From DATKKX01 sp035542775 (GTDB lineage: Bacteria > Planctomycetota > Phycisphaerae > UBA1845 > UTPLA1): a stretch of 29,178 nucleotides of DNA. Location of the stretch: positions 1-29,178 of the forward strand of contig DATKKX010000085.1 in the NCBI GenBank assembly GCA_035542775.1. The letters run 5' to 3'. Every line of letters starts with the position of its first letter. Positions within the stretch are counted from its first letter, which is position 1. This document shows, piece after piece, positions 1 through 9,415 of the stretch. The translations under genes and the position numbers were made by a program. Under the pieces are notes generated by a model, which was not told where the DNA came from, ran no database searches, and saw only the letters and a program-made list of their open reading frames with translations.

Positions 1-1
1 C

Positions 2-199
2 AGGGAACTTTCGTGCTTCGTTGCGCCGGGAGCTGCCAAGCCAGCCGACAGCAAGACGACTGATCTGACTCCCGCGGTCGCGGCAGTCCGTCCTTTCACT
101 CCACATTTCTGGATCGCTCGAATCGACCCCGTTCGCGAACGACTCCAGGTTCTCAGTGGATTACACCGGCCGGCCTATTTCGCGCAGGGGCCGCCCTGA
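2..199 (+). CDS. Possible 3' end of an unknown upstream gene (partial)
   Basis: One frame stays open from the window edge to a TGA at 197-199, giving about 65 codons. The visible tail is Pro- and Ala-rich, then reads like an ordinary soluble segment with HFWIARIDP and ending in AYFAQGPP. No family is recognised. In many bacteria yajC precedes secD, but this tail shows no YajC-like features that I can see. A GGGGC/GCCCC inverted repeat (187-191 and 201-205) brackets the stop codon, which fits a gene end. Third-position GC is only moderate, so this could be chance. Confidence 0.3.
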   Translation, partial: RELSCFVAPGAAKPADSKTTDLTPAVAAVRPFTPHFWIARIDPVRERLQVLSGLHRPAYFAQGPP

Positions 200-380
200 C
201 GCCCCATCTCATCGGCCCGGATTTCAACGGTAGATCTGTTGTGCGCTCGGGGGGTGACTTGTGACTCTCTCGATCAGGGCGCATCTTGACGTGAACCCCG
301 CCGGTTCGTCGCGACGGGAAACCAATTCGTGAATGCCAGGTCCGGTGCGTTTCGACCGGCCAAAGAGGACAGGATAGTTT

Positions 381-3300
381 ATGAGCGAACGTGACATGTG
401 GTGGAAAATCGTGATCGTCGGCGCCCTGGTGGCGCTGGCGTTCGTCAGCGTCTATCCGATCGATCAGAAGATCAAGTTCGGCATCGACCTCTACGGCGGC
501 TACAGCCTGCTTTATGAGATCGACGACACGGGACTCTCCGGCGGCGAGAAAGCCAATCTGTCGGAGCGCGTGATGAAGGTGCTGCGCGAACGTGTCGACC
601 CAAAGGGCGTTTACAACCTGGTCTGGCGCCCCGTCGGTCACAACCGACTTGAAATCCAGATGCCGCGCCCCAGCGAAGTAGTGCAGAAGGCGAGGACTGA
701 CTACGAGAAGTACCAGGAGCAGATCCGGAAGACGGTGCTGCGGCAGTCCACCGTGCTTCGGGCCTTGTCCCAACCGCTGCCGGAGAGACCGGCGGCGATC
801 GACGGCCTGACCGAGGGCATCCCGGAGAGGAAGCCTCTGCTGGAGGCAGCGGCCACGGCCTACGACGCATACACGCAGGTGAAGGCCGAGCACGATGCGG
901 TGGTCAAGAAGGCCAGCGAGGAGAACATCACCCGCAACGAGGTCCTCGAGGCGGTCAAACTGCCCGGCGTGGAGAGGCCCGCGGCTTTCGAGAAGCTGCT
1001 CCGCGGCACGGCCCAGCGCAGTCAACTGCTGGCGGATGCAGCCAAGGCGTGGGACGAGCTTCAGGCTGCGCAGGCGGCGGCGGCGGGCGCCACCCCGCAG
1101 GGGGCGGACGAGAAGGGGACCGCCGTTGCGGCAAAGCAGCAGGCATTCGATGCCGCCGTGCAGAAGGTTCTGGATACCAACGTCGACCCGGACAAGCTTG
1201 CCTCCGGTCCGACGATCGACAAGGTCGTGGACCTGGAAGACCAACTGAACCAGGCGGTGGCCAAGGTATTGGCGACGAATGTGGATGTTGGTCCATTGCA
1301 GGTAGCGCTGGACGCCGCGCCCGGCAGCCAGGTTCGAATGGACCAGATCAGCAAGCTGGAGACGCAGTTTCCCGGGCTGAAGCCGACGATCGAGGGCCTG
1401 GTGGCCGCCAACGATGATCTGAAGAAGCGCCGCCACGGTGAAGGCCGGCTTGAAGATCCGGCTGATCTGCAGCGGCTTCTGAGAGGGGCCGGCGTGCTGG
1501 AGTTCCGGATTCTCGCCGATCCCACGGAGATGCGGAGCGACCCCAACAAACTGGCCATGTACGTGGACGGCCTGAAGAGTCACGGCCCGCGTCGGATGCC
1601 CGGCGAGGAAAACTACCAGTGGTTCGAGATTGAAAACCCGACCGATTTCTTCCATGGAGTGTTCCAGTCACAGGAGGATCTCAACCTCCACTTTGAGGGC
1701 AAGAAGAACAATCTCGGGGTGGTCGCGGAGCGTTATGGCGACAAGTACTACGTCCTGGCGCACATCGGCGACAGCTATACGCTTACGCACTCGCCGGGGG
1801 CGGGGGAATGGACGCTGGTCGGGTCGTTCCCCGAGGTGGACCACCGGACGGGGCGTCCGGCGATCGGGTTCCGGCTCGACGAGCGGGGAGGCTCGAAGTT
1901 CGCGGAGTTGACGCGACTCAACAAAGAGAAGCAACTGGCCATCTTCATCGACGATCTGGCTATCTCCTCCGCGACGATCCAGAGCCAGATCCGCACCAGC
2001 GGCATCATCACCGGCACGTTCACGCGAGAGTACGTCAACGACATGGTCAAGAAGCTCAACGCGGGCAGCCTGCCGAAGAAGCTGAAGGATCCGCCCATCA
2101 GCATTCGCTCCATCGGGCCGAGCCTGGGCGAAGCCAACCGCAAGGCCGGCCTCACCGCAGCGACGTACGGCGCCATCGCCGTGACCGTTTTCATGATCAT
2201 TTACTACTTCTATGCCGGCGCCATCGCCGTTATCGCCATGTTCATGAACGTGCTGTTCATCGGCGCCATGATGTCGGTGCTGGGAGCGACCCTTACCTTG
2301 CCCGGCGTGGCCGGCTTGGCGCTGGCCGTCGGTATGGCGGTCGACGCCAACGTTCTGATCAACGAACGTATCCGCGAGGAATTGAATAAGGGCAGCGCCA
2401 TGCGGATGGCGGTGAAGCTCGGCTACGAGCGGGCTTTCAGCGCCATCCTGGACTCGAACCTGACCACGGTGCTGACCAGCGTCATCCTCTATTTCCTCGG
2501 CAGCGAGGAGGTCAAGGGCTTCGGCTTGACACTGGGCGTCGGCGTGGCGATCAACATCTTCACGGCCTACTTCGTGACGCGGTTGTTCTTCGATCTGATG
2601 TGCATGTTCCCGGTGCCGAAGGAGATCTTCCGTTATCCGATCTACACGGCAATCGGCGTGGCTGCGTTCGGGGCCGTGGTCTACGGTGGAGGGTATTTCT
2701 GGACCGAGCCGGCGATGCGGGATCAGTCCGTGTTGATGTTCTTCGGGCAGGCCATCATCTGGGCCGGCGCAGGCATCGTTGGCTTGCTCTTCCTGATGTG
2801 GCTGTCCCGCCAGGTGCACGCCGCTTTCCAGAAAGGCGGCGTACCGCGAATACCCATGCTGCGCCTGATCGGCGTGCCGACATGGGACTGGATCAAACCG
2901 CGATACGTGTTCTTCGGCTTTTCGGGGATCCTGACGGTCGGAGCGCTTCTGCTCTTCTACCACGTGCCCAAGGCCGACATCTACGATATCGAGTTCCTCG
3001 GCGGAACCGCCGCCCAGATTGACTTGAAGAAGCCGGGTTCGCTGGATCAAAAGGCGATCACCGAACGTCTGGGTGTCGCGGACCGCACGCTTCGCAAGTA
3101 CAGTCAGGCCTTGCTGGATTCGGCGACGTTGACCGGCTCGAACGGCGTGTTCACGTTGACGGCTCCGGGCGTGCCTGCGGTCCGGCTCGAACCGGTCATC
3201 AAATCCGTGCTGGACAAGAAGCTCAGCCAGATTGATCCCGTGACTTATGCGGATCCGGCGTCGGACGTGGTGACGATTCGCACGAAGGCGGAGGCGAATC

Positions 3301-4553
3301 TGGATCAAGCGGCCCTGAAGAAGACGCTGGCTGATTTCGGACAGCGGTTCCTGCAGGCCGCCGAGGCCATCGGCGGCGCCCAGGTTCAGGCCGTGCAGGC
3401 GGTGGGTGCCGGCGCCGAGGCCGGCAAGTCCTTTGAAATCGTGACGCGCGAGACCAACAAGGAAATCGTGGTCGGGGCCATCATGGAAACCATGGCGAAC
3501 GACATCAACGTTCAGCCGGCGCTGACCTTCAAGCTGTTGGAGAACACTCGTGCCGGCAACGTGCCGTATTTCCCGATCGCCAGCACAAACCCCAAGGATC
3601 TGGGCTTCCAGATGACCGATGAGGAGGCCAAAGCGATTGATCTCCAAGGCTGGAAGGGCGGCGTGGCCATCGTGCTGGATGACCTCGAACCGGCGCAGAG
3701 CATTGAGGTCCTTCGCGAACGGCTCCGGGCCATGCGACTGCAGCCCGGCTTCGAGAAGTACGGCTGGCGGGAAGCGGCCGTTTTCGGGCTCATACCCAAG
3801 GCCGCAGGGGCCAACCTGTACAAGCGAGTGCTGGTGGCGGTTGCCGACGAAAACTATCCCATGGAGGATGAAAAGGGCGGCCTGTCGGGGGCATGGGTGA
3901 GCGAGCTGGCCCAGCCGGAAGTGAAGCTGCTGACCGAGGCCTTGAACCGCCAGACGTCACTGAGCCAGATCACCCAGTTCGACAAGCAGGTTTCGCAGGA
4001 TGCCCAGTTGAATGCCTACATGGCCCTGGTGCTGAGCTGGTTGATGATCATCATTTACCTCTGGTTCCGGTTCGGCAAGGCCCGCTGGGGCATAGCGGCG
4101 GTCATCGCGCTGATCCACGACCTGATCATCACGACCGGTTGCGTCATTGCCACGCACTATATCGCGGATACAGCGATCGGCCGGGCATTGATGATCGAGA
4201 AGTTCCGCATTGACCTGGGAATGCTGGCGGCCCTGTTGACCATCGTCGGTTACTCGGTGAACGACACCATCATTGTGTTCGACCGCATCCGCGAGAACCG
4301 CGGCCGCGGCACCGAGGTGACCCCGGAGATGATCAGCCATTCGGTCAACCAGACGCTGTCAAGGACGATCCTGACCGTCTTAACCGTGCAGATGACCGTG
4401 GTCATCATGTACATCTTCGGCGGTCAGGGTATTCACAGTTTCAACTACGTGATGCTCATCGGGTTGTCGTTCGGAACGTACAGTTCGGTGGCTATTGCCA
4501 GCCAGTTCCTGCTGAAACACAAACAGCTTGCAACTGTGTGGGCTGCGCGTTAA
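381..4553 (+). CDS. secDF: SecD-SecF fusion, protein translocase accessory subunit
   Basis: A 1390-residue inner-membrane protein that uses the proton gradient to help SecYEG pull exported proteins across the membrane. The SecD half has an N-terminal membrane helix (about residues 7-25), the GIDLYGG signature near 34-40, a long periplasmic region, then a five-helix block with GMAVDANVLINERIREE at 651-667. The SecF half starts near residue 840 with a helix and the EFLGGT signature near 871, and ends with SVNDTIIVFDRIREN around 1292-1306. Fused SecDF is known from several phyla including planctomycetes. The protein is long because residues about 100-350 are an Ala/Lys/Glu-rich insert with an internal duplication. 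Start ATG is preceded by AGGA with 6-nt spacing. It is followed by an 80-nt hairpin element and the LysM gene. Confidence 0.96.
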   Translation: MSERDMWWKIVIVGALVALAFVSVYPIDQKIKFGIDLYGGYSLLYEIDDTGLSGGEKANLSERVMKVLRERVDPKGVYNLVWRPVGHNRLEIQMPRPSEVVQKARTDYEKYQEQIRKTVLRQSTVLRALSQPLPERPAAIDGLTEGIPERKPLLEAAATAYDAYTQVKAEHDAVVKKASEENITRNEVLEAVKLPGVERPAAFEKLLRGTAQRSQLLADAAKAWDELQAAQAAAAGATPQGADEKGTAVAAKQQAFDAAVQKVLDTNVDPDKLASGPTIDKVVDLEDQLNQAVAKVLATNVDVGPLQVALDAAPGSQVRMDQISKLETQFPGLKPTIEGLVAANDDLKKRRHGEGRLEDPADLQRLLRGAGVLEFRILADPTEMRSDPNKLAMYVDGLKSHGPRRMPGEENYQWFEIENPTDFFHGVFQSQEDLNLHFEGKKNNLGVVAERYGDKYYVLAHIGDSYTLTHSPGAGEWTLVGSFPEVDHRTGRPAIGFRLDERGGSKFAELTRLNKEKQLAIFIDDLAISSATIQSQIRTSGIITGTFTREYVNDMVKKLNAGSLPKKLKDPPISIRSIGPSLGEANRKAGLTAATYGAIAVTVFMIIYYFYAGAIAVIAMFMNVLFIGAMMSVLGATLTLPGVAGLALAVGMAVDANVLINERIREELNKGSAMRMAVKLGYERAFSAILDSNLTTVLTSVILYFLGSEEVKGFGLTLGVGVAINIFTAYFVTRLFFDLMCMFPVPKEIFRYPIYTAIGVAAFGAVVYGGGYFWTEPAMRDQSVLMFFGQAIIWAGAGIVGLLFLMWLSRQVHAAFQKGGVPRIPMLRLIGVPTWDWIKPRYVFFGFSGILTVGALLLFYHVPKADIYDIEFLGGTAAQIDLKKPGSLDQKAITERLGVADRTLRKYSQALLDSATLTGSNGVFTLTAPGVPAVRLEPVIKSVLDKKLSQIDPVTYADPASDVVTIRTKAEANLDQAALKKTLADFGQRFLQAAEAIGGAQVQAVQAVGAGAEAGKSFEIVTRETNKEIVVGAIMETMANDINVQPALTFKLLENTRAGNVPYFPIASTNPKDLGFQMTDEEAKAIDLQGWKGGVAIVLDDLEPAQSIEVLRERLRAMRLQPGFEKYGWREAAVFGLIPKAAGANLYKRVLVAVADENYPMEDEKGGLSGAWVSELAQPEVKLLTEALNRQTSLSQITQFDKQVSQDAQLNAYMALVLSWLMIIIYLWFRFGKARWGIAAVIALIHDLIITTGCVIATHYIADTAIGRALMIEKFRIDLGMLAALLTIVGYSVNDTIIVFDRIRENRGRGTEVTPEMISHSVNQTLSRTILTVLTVQMTVVIMYIFGGQGIHSFNYVMLIGLSFGTYSSVAIASQFLLKHKQLATVWAAR

Positions 4554-4571
4554 ACCGTTCGCCACCGGGCG

Positions 4572-4651
4572 CCTGTCCCGGGATGACCGCGGCGTGGGGC
4601 TGATGGCCGGCCATAAGCGCCGAACGCTCCGGCGGTTCCTCCCGGGACAGG
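4572..4651 (+). repeat. Long imperfect hairpin between secDF and the LysM gene
   Basis: Perfect 12-bp inverted repeat: CCTGTCCCGGGA at 4572-4583 and its complement at 4640-4651. Inside it, ACCGC (4586-4590) can pair with GCGGT (4632-4636), GGCGT (4591-4595) can pair with bulges to 4624-4630, and the centre holds the palindrome ATGGCCGGCCAT (4603-4614). Nearly all 80 nt can fold into one arm. There is no T-tract, so it is not a classical terminator. It ends 15 nt before the Shine-Dalgarno sequence of the LysM gene, so it could attenuate readthrough or control stability of the secDF message. A mobile palindromic repeat is also possible. Confidence 0.6.
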
Positions 4652-4676
4652 TCCCGGCTAACTCATGGAGGATGCC

Positions 4677-6017
4677 ATGGGCACCGAGACCAGGATTGGG
4701 ATTGTCACCGGCTTGCTGATCGTCGTTGTCGCCAGCGTCTATTTCTTTTACGGAAGCAACTCGGAAAAAGACGACTTCCTTGTGGCCACCGGCTCGAAGG
4801 TGGGGGAGTCAGGAAAAACCGGTCAGCCGCTCAAGATTCCGATTGGTGATGACAAAAACAAGGCTGCTGGGCCATCGGCTGTGAGCAAGGCTCCCGCCAA
4901 GGCGCCCGCGGTCCCGGGTAAATCCGTGAATCCGACGGACAAAGGTCCGGCGATTGCCGGCAGGCCGGCCCCCGGTGTCGGGCAGCCGTCGGCGTTGCCG
5001 GTCGGCCCGCGCCCGGCTTCGCCTCCGGCGGGGCCGCCGAACACCGGTTCAGCAACCGTGGCGAATCGCGTGCCGGCTGGCCCGGTCATCGGTCCGCCAG
5101 CAATCGGCGGTGATCGTCGGCGACCGGAAACCAGCGGGACTTCGGTCGCCCTGGCAGAGCCGCGGGGATCAGAGCGCGGCACTGCCATTCCAGCGGCGGG
5201 CAAGCCGGCGGCTGCTCCTGAGAAGGCGGCCGAGTCGTCGGATGCCGGGCCGTCCAGGACAACGGCACTCCGCACCGGCGCTGCCAAGGAATTGCTGGAC
5301 GCCACGCGCGAGAATATTGAAAAGGCAGTCCAGCTCGCCACCACATCGACGTCCACTGGAGGTGCATCCGCCGATGGTGCCCGTCGCACCGCCGCCGGAT
5401 CGAGCGGTTCGCCGTCGGATGAATCTCAGCCGTCCCGACCGGAATCGCGGATCTCGTCAACTGAGCGCAAGGAAGCCGAGGATTCCAAGGAGACGAAGGC
5501 CGCCACGCCCGCCACTGAGTCGCGAGTCGCCGCAGCGCCTTCGGCCAACACTCCGTCAGGCTGGCCCAAGCAGCACAAGATCGCCTCCGGTGAGACGATC
5601 GCCACGCTTGCCCAGCACTACTATGGGGACAGCTCTGGGGTGTCCGAGATCCTGGCGGCCAATCCGCAGGTCAACCCGCGCCGGCTCAAGGTCGGCGATA
5701 CAATCGTGATTCCCGCTCCCAAGGGGAAGGCCTCCGCGGCCGCGAAGTCGGAATCCAAGCAGCCCGAGACAGGCGAGAAGGCGAAGAACGCGAGGCCGGC
5801 CGAAGTCGCCAAGACGGGTTCGGCCGTGAAGCTGACTGCAGCGTCTTCTTCCAAGACTTATCAGGTGCGTGAGGGAGATACGCTCTTCTCGATTGCCAAG
5901 GCTGTCTGCGGCAACGGCGCCCGCTGGTCGGAGATTTACGAGCTCAACAAAACCACCCTGAAGAACGATCCTCAGCACCTGAAGCCCGGCATGGTCCTCA
6001 AGCTGCCAGAGTCATGA
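4677..6017 (+). CDS. Membrane-anchored protein with two C-terminal LysM domains
   Basis: 446 residues. One membrane helix near the N-terminus (about 8-25) is followed by about 260 residues of low-complexity Ala/Pro/Ser/Lys linker, then two LysM repeats. The first is around 298-347 (HKIASGETIATLAQHYYG, ending DTIVIP); the second is around 393-443 (YQVREGDTLFSIAKAV, ending MVLKLP). LysM binds N-acetylglucosamine-containing glycans such as peptidoglycan, so the likely role is a cell-wall-contacting scaffold with its C-terminus outside. No catalytic domain is visible. ATG 4677 is preferred over the in-frame ATG 4665, because GGAGG at 4667-4671 sits 5 nt before it and overlaps the earlier codon. 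Its stop overlaps the next start (ATGA), indicating translational coupling with the deacetylase-family gene. Confidence 0.9.
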   Translation: MGTETRIGIVTGLLIVVVASVYFFYGSNSEKDDFLVATGSKVGESGKTGQPLKIPIGDDKNKAAGPSAVSKAPAKAPAVPGKSVNPTDKGPAIAGRPAPGVGQPSALPVGPRPASPPAGPPNTGSATVANRVPAGPVIGPPAIGGDRRRPETSGTSVALAEPRGSERGTAIPAAGKPAAAPEKAAESSDAGPSRTTALRTGAAKELLDATRENIEKAVQLATTSTSTGGASADGARRTAAGSSGSPSDESQPSRPESRISSTERKEAEDSKETKAATPATESRVAAAPSANTPSGWPKQHKIASGETIATLAQHYYGDSSGVSEILAANPQVNPRRLKVGDTIVIPAPKGKASAAAKSESKQPETGEKAKNARPAEVAKTGSAVKLTAASSSKTYQVREGDTLFSIAKAVCGNGARWSEIYELNKTTLKNDPQHLKPGMVLKLPES

Positions 6018-6952
6018 GTCGTACCGCCTATTACTGGGATCCTCTGAGCCTCGAGCACGATACGGGCTTGCACGTCGAGTGCATCGGTCGGGCGGAGAAA
6101 CTGCGGCCCGACGCCCTGCGTCCGCTGGTGCCCAATCTAGACGCCAGGCCGGTTGTTTCGCATGACGCTCCCGCCTGGGTATGTCGCGTTCACGATCCGG
6201 AATACCATGACTGGGTCAAGACCTCCTGCGAGAGCGGACGCACTTTGCTGGATCACGGCGACACGGTCGTCAGCAGGCGCAGCTATGAAGCGGCCCTGGC
6301 GTCGGTGAATGCGGTGCTGACCGCCGCCGACGCGATTGTCAACGGGGAGGCCGACAACGCTTTCTCCGCCATGCGACCGCCGGGGCACCACGCCATGCCT
6401 GCTCGAGCCATGGGCTTCTGCATCTTCAACAACATCGCGATCGTGACGCGGTACCTGGAGGAGCGCTACCGGATCGCCCGCGTGGCGATCGTGGATTGGG
6501 ATGTTCATCACGGCAACGGCACGCAGCATATCTTCTGGCGGGACCCCGACGTACTTTATGCCTCGCTGCATCAGTTCCCCCTGTGGCCTGGGTCAGGCCT
6601 GGCCAGCGAGCAGGGCGACGGCCCGGGACTCGGCGTGACCGTGAACGTGCCGATCGCTCCCGGCACGTCGGAAGAGGAGTATCTGTCTCTGTTCGAAACC
6701 AAGGTGGTGAAGGCCCTGAGGCACTTCGGCCCGGACTTCCTGCTCATCTCCGCCGGGTTCGATTGCCACGAGGCGGATCCCCTGGCCAGCCTGAAGCTGA
6801 CGGAGGCCGGATTTGTGCAGATGACGCGGTGGATGAAAGAGATTGCCGCCGAGTACTGCGCCGGCAGGCTGATCAGTTGCCTCGAAGGCGGTTACAACCT
6901 GGACGTCTTGCAGCGTTGTGCGGCAGCGCACGTGACGGCGCTGATGGAGTAG
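6014..6952 (+). CDS. Histone deacetylase superfamily hydrolase (class II-like)
   Basis: 312 residues, the usual length of single-domain bacterial members. All catalytic landmarks are present: the RPPGHHA motif with the His pair H125/H126; zinc ligands D163 and H165 in DWDVHHGNGT, and D250 in SAGFDCHEADPL; and Tyr294 in LEGGYN. The family removes acetyl groups from lysine, polyamines or other acetylated amines, and the pocket seen here does not identify the substrate. Start ATG overlaps the LysM stop by 4 nt, so the two are co-translated. An H1-like DNA-binding protein is encoded about 4 kb away and might be a substrate, but that is only a proposal. Cytoplasmic, with no signal peptide. Confidence 0.92.
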   Translation: MSRTAYYWDPLSLEHDTGLHVECIGRAEKLRPDALRPLVPNLDARPVVSHDAPAWVCRVHDPEYHDWVKTSCESGRTLLDHGDTVVSRRSYEAALASVNAVLTAADAIVNGEADNAFSAMRPPGHHAMPARAMGFCIFNNIAIVTRYLEERYRIARVAIVDWDVHHGNGTQHIFWRDPDVLYASLHQFPLWPGSGLASEQGDGPGLGVTVNVPIAPGTSEEEYLSLFETKVVKALRHFGPDFLLISAGFDCHEADPLASLKLTEAGFVQMTRWMKEIAAEYCAGRLISCLEGGYNLDVLQRCAAAHVTALME

Positions 6953-6959
6953 TCGGAAA

Positions 6960-6982
6960 GGGGCCTGACGGCGCCCCGCCGT
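6960..6982. terminator. Terminator-like hairpins between convergent genes
   Basis: Two alternative small stems lie between the stop of the deacetylase-family gene (6952) and the stop of the opposing protease gene (7028): GGGGC/GCCCC (6960-6964 and 6973-6977), and ACGGC/GCCGT (6968-6972 and 6978-6982). Neither has a T-tract. The placement between convergent ends is the main support. Confidence 0.25.
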
Positions 6983-7027
6983 TGGGCAGTCGGGCCGGGC
7001 ACCGCCTCATGTCCTCCAGCGCCGAAG

Positions 7028-9298
7028 TTATGGTCCAAGCAAATCGTTGACGAAGGCGGTGACGTCCTGCTGGAGTGTGCCGCCGAAGTCGGCGCAGGCC
7101 TGGTTCTCGCCGGTAAACGGCGCTGCCCCGAGCTTGGCCCGCACGAAACCGTCGATGTCACGGCCATTCAACACGCCGTCCTGATTCATGTCGCCGAGCA
7201 GAGAGCATGCGACTCCGCCGGTCGTGGCCTGATCGATATAACCTGAGGCGGGATACCAGGGCGTCTCGACGCCGTAGTAGTTCCTGGCCTTGACCCGGAA
7301 TCGGTACGCCGTGCCGGGCGAGAGACCGACGGCCGCGGCGGTCTGCGACAGCGACAGTTGGGTCCAGGTGTTCGTCTGGCTGCCGCCGACCGGTGTGCCG
7401 TCAACGGCGGTTACCTCGAAATAGAGCCCGGAGAGATTCTGATTCAATCGGGTGAAGGTTCCCGGGGCGGTCACCTGCACGGAGGCGTCGGTGACGGTGT
7501 CAAAGGTCAAGGCGGTCGGCGTTTGGATGAACGTGGCCAGCGACACCGTGGCGGTATAAGGCGTCTCGTTCTGGATCGGTGTGGCGTGGTCGCGAGCCTT
7601 CACCTTGTAGGAGTAACTGCGGTTCACCTGCAGCGGCGTGTCGGTGTAGGTGGGGCTGCTCTGCCATCCGCTGCTATGGCTTCCTGCGCCGGTGGCGTAG
7701 AAGTAATAGTCGACGCCGGACGGATCATCCGCGTGCGCGCTCATGCTGATGGCGGTCGTGCTGATCGTCGTCGGCTGCTGCACCCAATGCAGGTCGGCGG
7801 GCGGCTGCTGGTCGGTTGTGGTGGTGATGGAGACGTCGTCGACGAAATAGTCGTCGGCCCCTGTCTCCGTGGATGCGACCCGCAACTGCACGCGGAGCCG
7901 GCTGTGAAAGGCCGAGGGCCAGTCGTTCCTCAGCAGCGTGATGGATGCGGGGCTGAAGGAAGTCATCGCCGGACCGCTGCCGGGATACCGGGTGATCTCC
8001 ACCCAGTTCTCGTTGGCGTCGCAGTACTCCACGATGAGGTCATCACCAGCTTCAGGCTGATCACCGCCGCCGGTGCGCTCCCATTGAAATGCCAGGACGA
8101 TGTCGGCGAAGTTGGTCGTGTCCATCACTGAGGTGCGGATGCTGTCGCCGCCGTCCGGGGAGCCGTTCAAGTTCAGCGAGTATGGCGGGCTGGGTGGGTT
8201 GAGGCCCAAGTCACTGACTTCCGCGCCGGTGACACCGCTCCACTTGCCGCGGTCGATCGATGTCGAAGGGAAGGCATCGGAGAAAGGCAGCGTGGTGCTG
8301 CCCGCTTCGGCGACATAGTCGAGGTAGCAGGAAGCGTAGCCGATCCTGGAACAGCCGTATTCGATGCGCATGTAGCCGTCTTCTCCCCAGTTGCCCCAGG
8401 AGTTGCGGATTATCCATATGCCGTTGGTGCCCTGGGAGTCGTCCCATCCGACGATGACAACGACATGGTTGATGTCCTCGTCGGTGCAGGCGTTGAAAAC
8501 GCCGCCGCCGTACGACTGAAAAGCGGAGTTCACCGTGACGCACGCCGACACCGGCCCGTGGTTGTAGACGGCCTGCTTGATCTGATCGACCGTGGGGATT
8601 CCCCAATCCGGGCCGATGAAATACCAGGGGGGAATGCAATACGGATGGGGATAGGGACAGCCGCAGGCCATATCCCAGGCCACATACGGGAAGGCCGATT
8701 CCATGACCACCCCGTTGCCCCCGCAAGGGTCCTGCTGTCCGTCACAGCGGAGGTATTCGTAAGCGGCTGAATGCCACCCCCCGGAACAAGTGCCCGAGCT
8801 GGTGCAGCTCACCAGCCACTGCTCGGAAAGATCCAGGTTGAGGCCGTGGGCGATGAGGTAGTAACACTCGACGGAGCCGATGGCCGCGAATGCCCAGCAG
8901 CTCCCGCACGAGAACTGGTTCCTGATCGGACCGCAGCCGCCCAGGGAACACCAGTTGAAGGAGGAGGGGAGGTCTCGCTGCGGCATGGAGTCGTCCCAAC
9001 GACCCTGGCTTCGCCAGTCCCGGGGCTCGACGGCGCCGCAGATGCTCTTGAGGGGGTAGATCGTTGCATCATTCTCGCCAACCGTAAACGTCCAACCCTC
9101 GGCTCGGCCGCGCTCGCGGAGGGACTCGATGTCCTCCCGACTGAGTTGGGCCTGGACAGGCATGCTCAGGCCGGCCAGCAGCAGAGCGGCAGCCATGAAA
9201 AGACGGCCGCGGCCGGATCCGGCCGAAGCGGGGCTTGTCGTTGCTGTCGAGGTAAATGTACGAACCCGCCCCCCACGTCCTTCAGATCGTGCGAACAT
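7028..9298 (-). CDS. Secreted papain-family (C1A) cysteine protease with dockerin-like C-terminus
   Basis: 756 residues from ATG 9298, which has GGGAGA about 8 nt upstream. A basic N-terminus leads into a hydrophobic signal ending VQAQ near residue 51; Met35 is an alternative start giving a shorter signal. The peptidase domain (about 110-333) keeps the full papain set: Gln128, Cys134 in CGSCWAF, His278 in INHVVVIVGWDD and Asn299 in IIRNSWGNWGEDGY. The propeptide between signal and catalytic domain is short. Then follow a beta-sandwich-like region (about 335-490) and fibronectin III-like repeats. The last about 60 residues contain GDMNQDGVLNGRDIDGF, a calcium-loop dockerin-like repeat, with a degenerate second copy. 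Probably an exported protease attached to or displayed by a surface system. Monocistronic, with its own promoter. Confidence 0.93.
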   Translation of the reverse strand: MFARSEGRGGRVRTFTSTATTSPASAGSGRGRLFMAAALLLAGLSMPVQAQLSREDIESLRERGRAEGWTFTVGENDATIYPLKSICGAVEPRDWRSQGRWDDSMPQRDLPSSFNWCSLGGCGPIRNQFSCGSCWAFAAIGSVECYYLIAHGLNLDLSEQWLVSCTSSGTCSGGWHSAAYEYLRCDGQQDPCGGNGVVMESAFPYVAWDMACGCPYPHPYCIPPWYFIGPDWGIPTVDQIKQAVYNHGPVSACVTVNSAFQSYGGGVFNACTDEDINHVVVIVGWDDSQGTNGIWIIRNSWGNWGEDGYMRIEYGCSRIGYASCYLDYVAEAGSTTLPFSDAFPSTSIDRGKWSGVTGAEVSDLGLNPPSPPYSLNLNGSPDGGDSIRTSVMDTTNFADIVLAFQWERTGGGDQPEAGDDLIVEYCDANENWVEITRYPGSGPAMTSFSPASITLLRNDWPSAFHSRLRVQLRVASTETGADDYFVDDVSITTTTDQQPPADLHWVQQPTTISTTAISMSAHADDPSGVDYYFYATGAGSHSSGWQSSPTYTDTPLQVNRSYSYKVKARDHATPIQNETPYTATVSLATFIQTPTALTFDTVTDASVQVTAPGTFTRLNQNLSGLYFEVTAVDGTPVGGSQTNTWTQLSLSQTAAAVGLSPGTAYRFRVKARNYYGVETPWYPASGYIDQATTGGVACSLLGDMNQDGVLNGRDIDGFVRAKLGAAPFTGENQACADFGGTLQQDVTAFVNDLLGP

Positions 9299-9415
9299 GC
9301 GATTGTCTCCCACTGTCACCCGGCGGTACTCCGACCGCAAACGGCTTGCGGACCGGCCTGCAGTCATGAGGCCTGGGCCGGCCCCGTCCCCAGTCACCAC
9401 CCCAATAATCTTTCC

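Noticed and set aside
153..1655. Long minus-strand open frame (500 codons) antisense to secDF
   Set aside because: It mirrors the codon phase of secDF in GC-rich DNA, has no domain, and its sequence is His/Arg/Leu-rich as typical of shadows.
1668..3647. Minus-strand open frame of 659 codons antisense to secDF
   Set aside because: Same reason: antisense shadow of a strongly supported gene, composition rich in His, Gln, Asp and Arg and no recognisable family.
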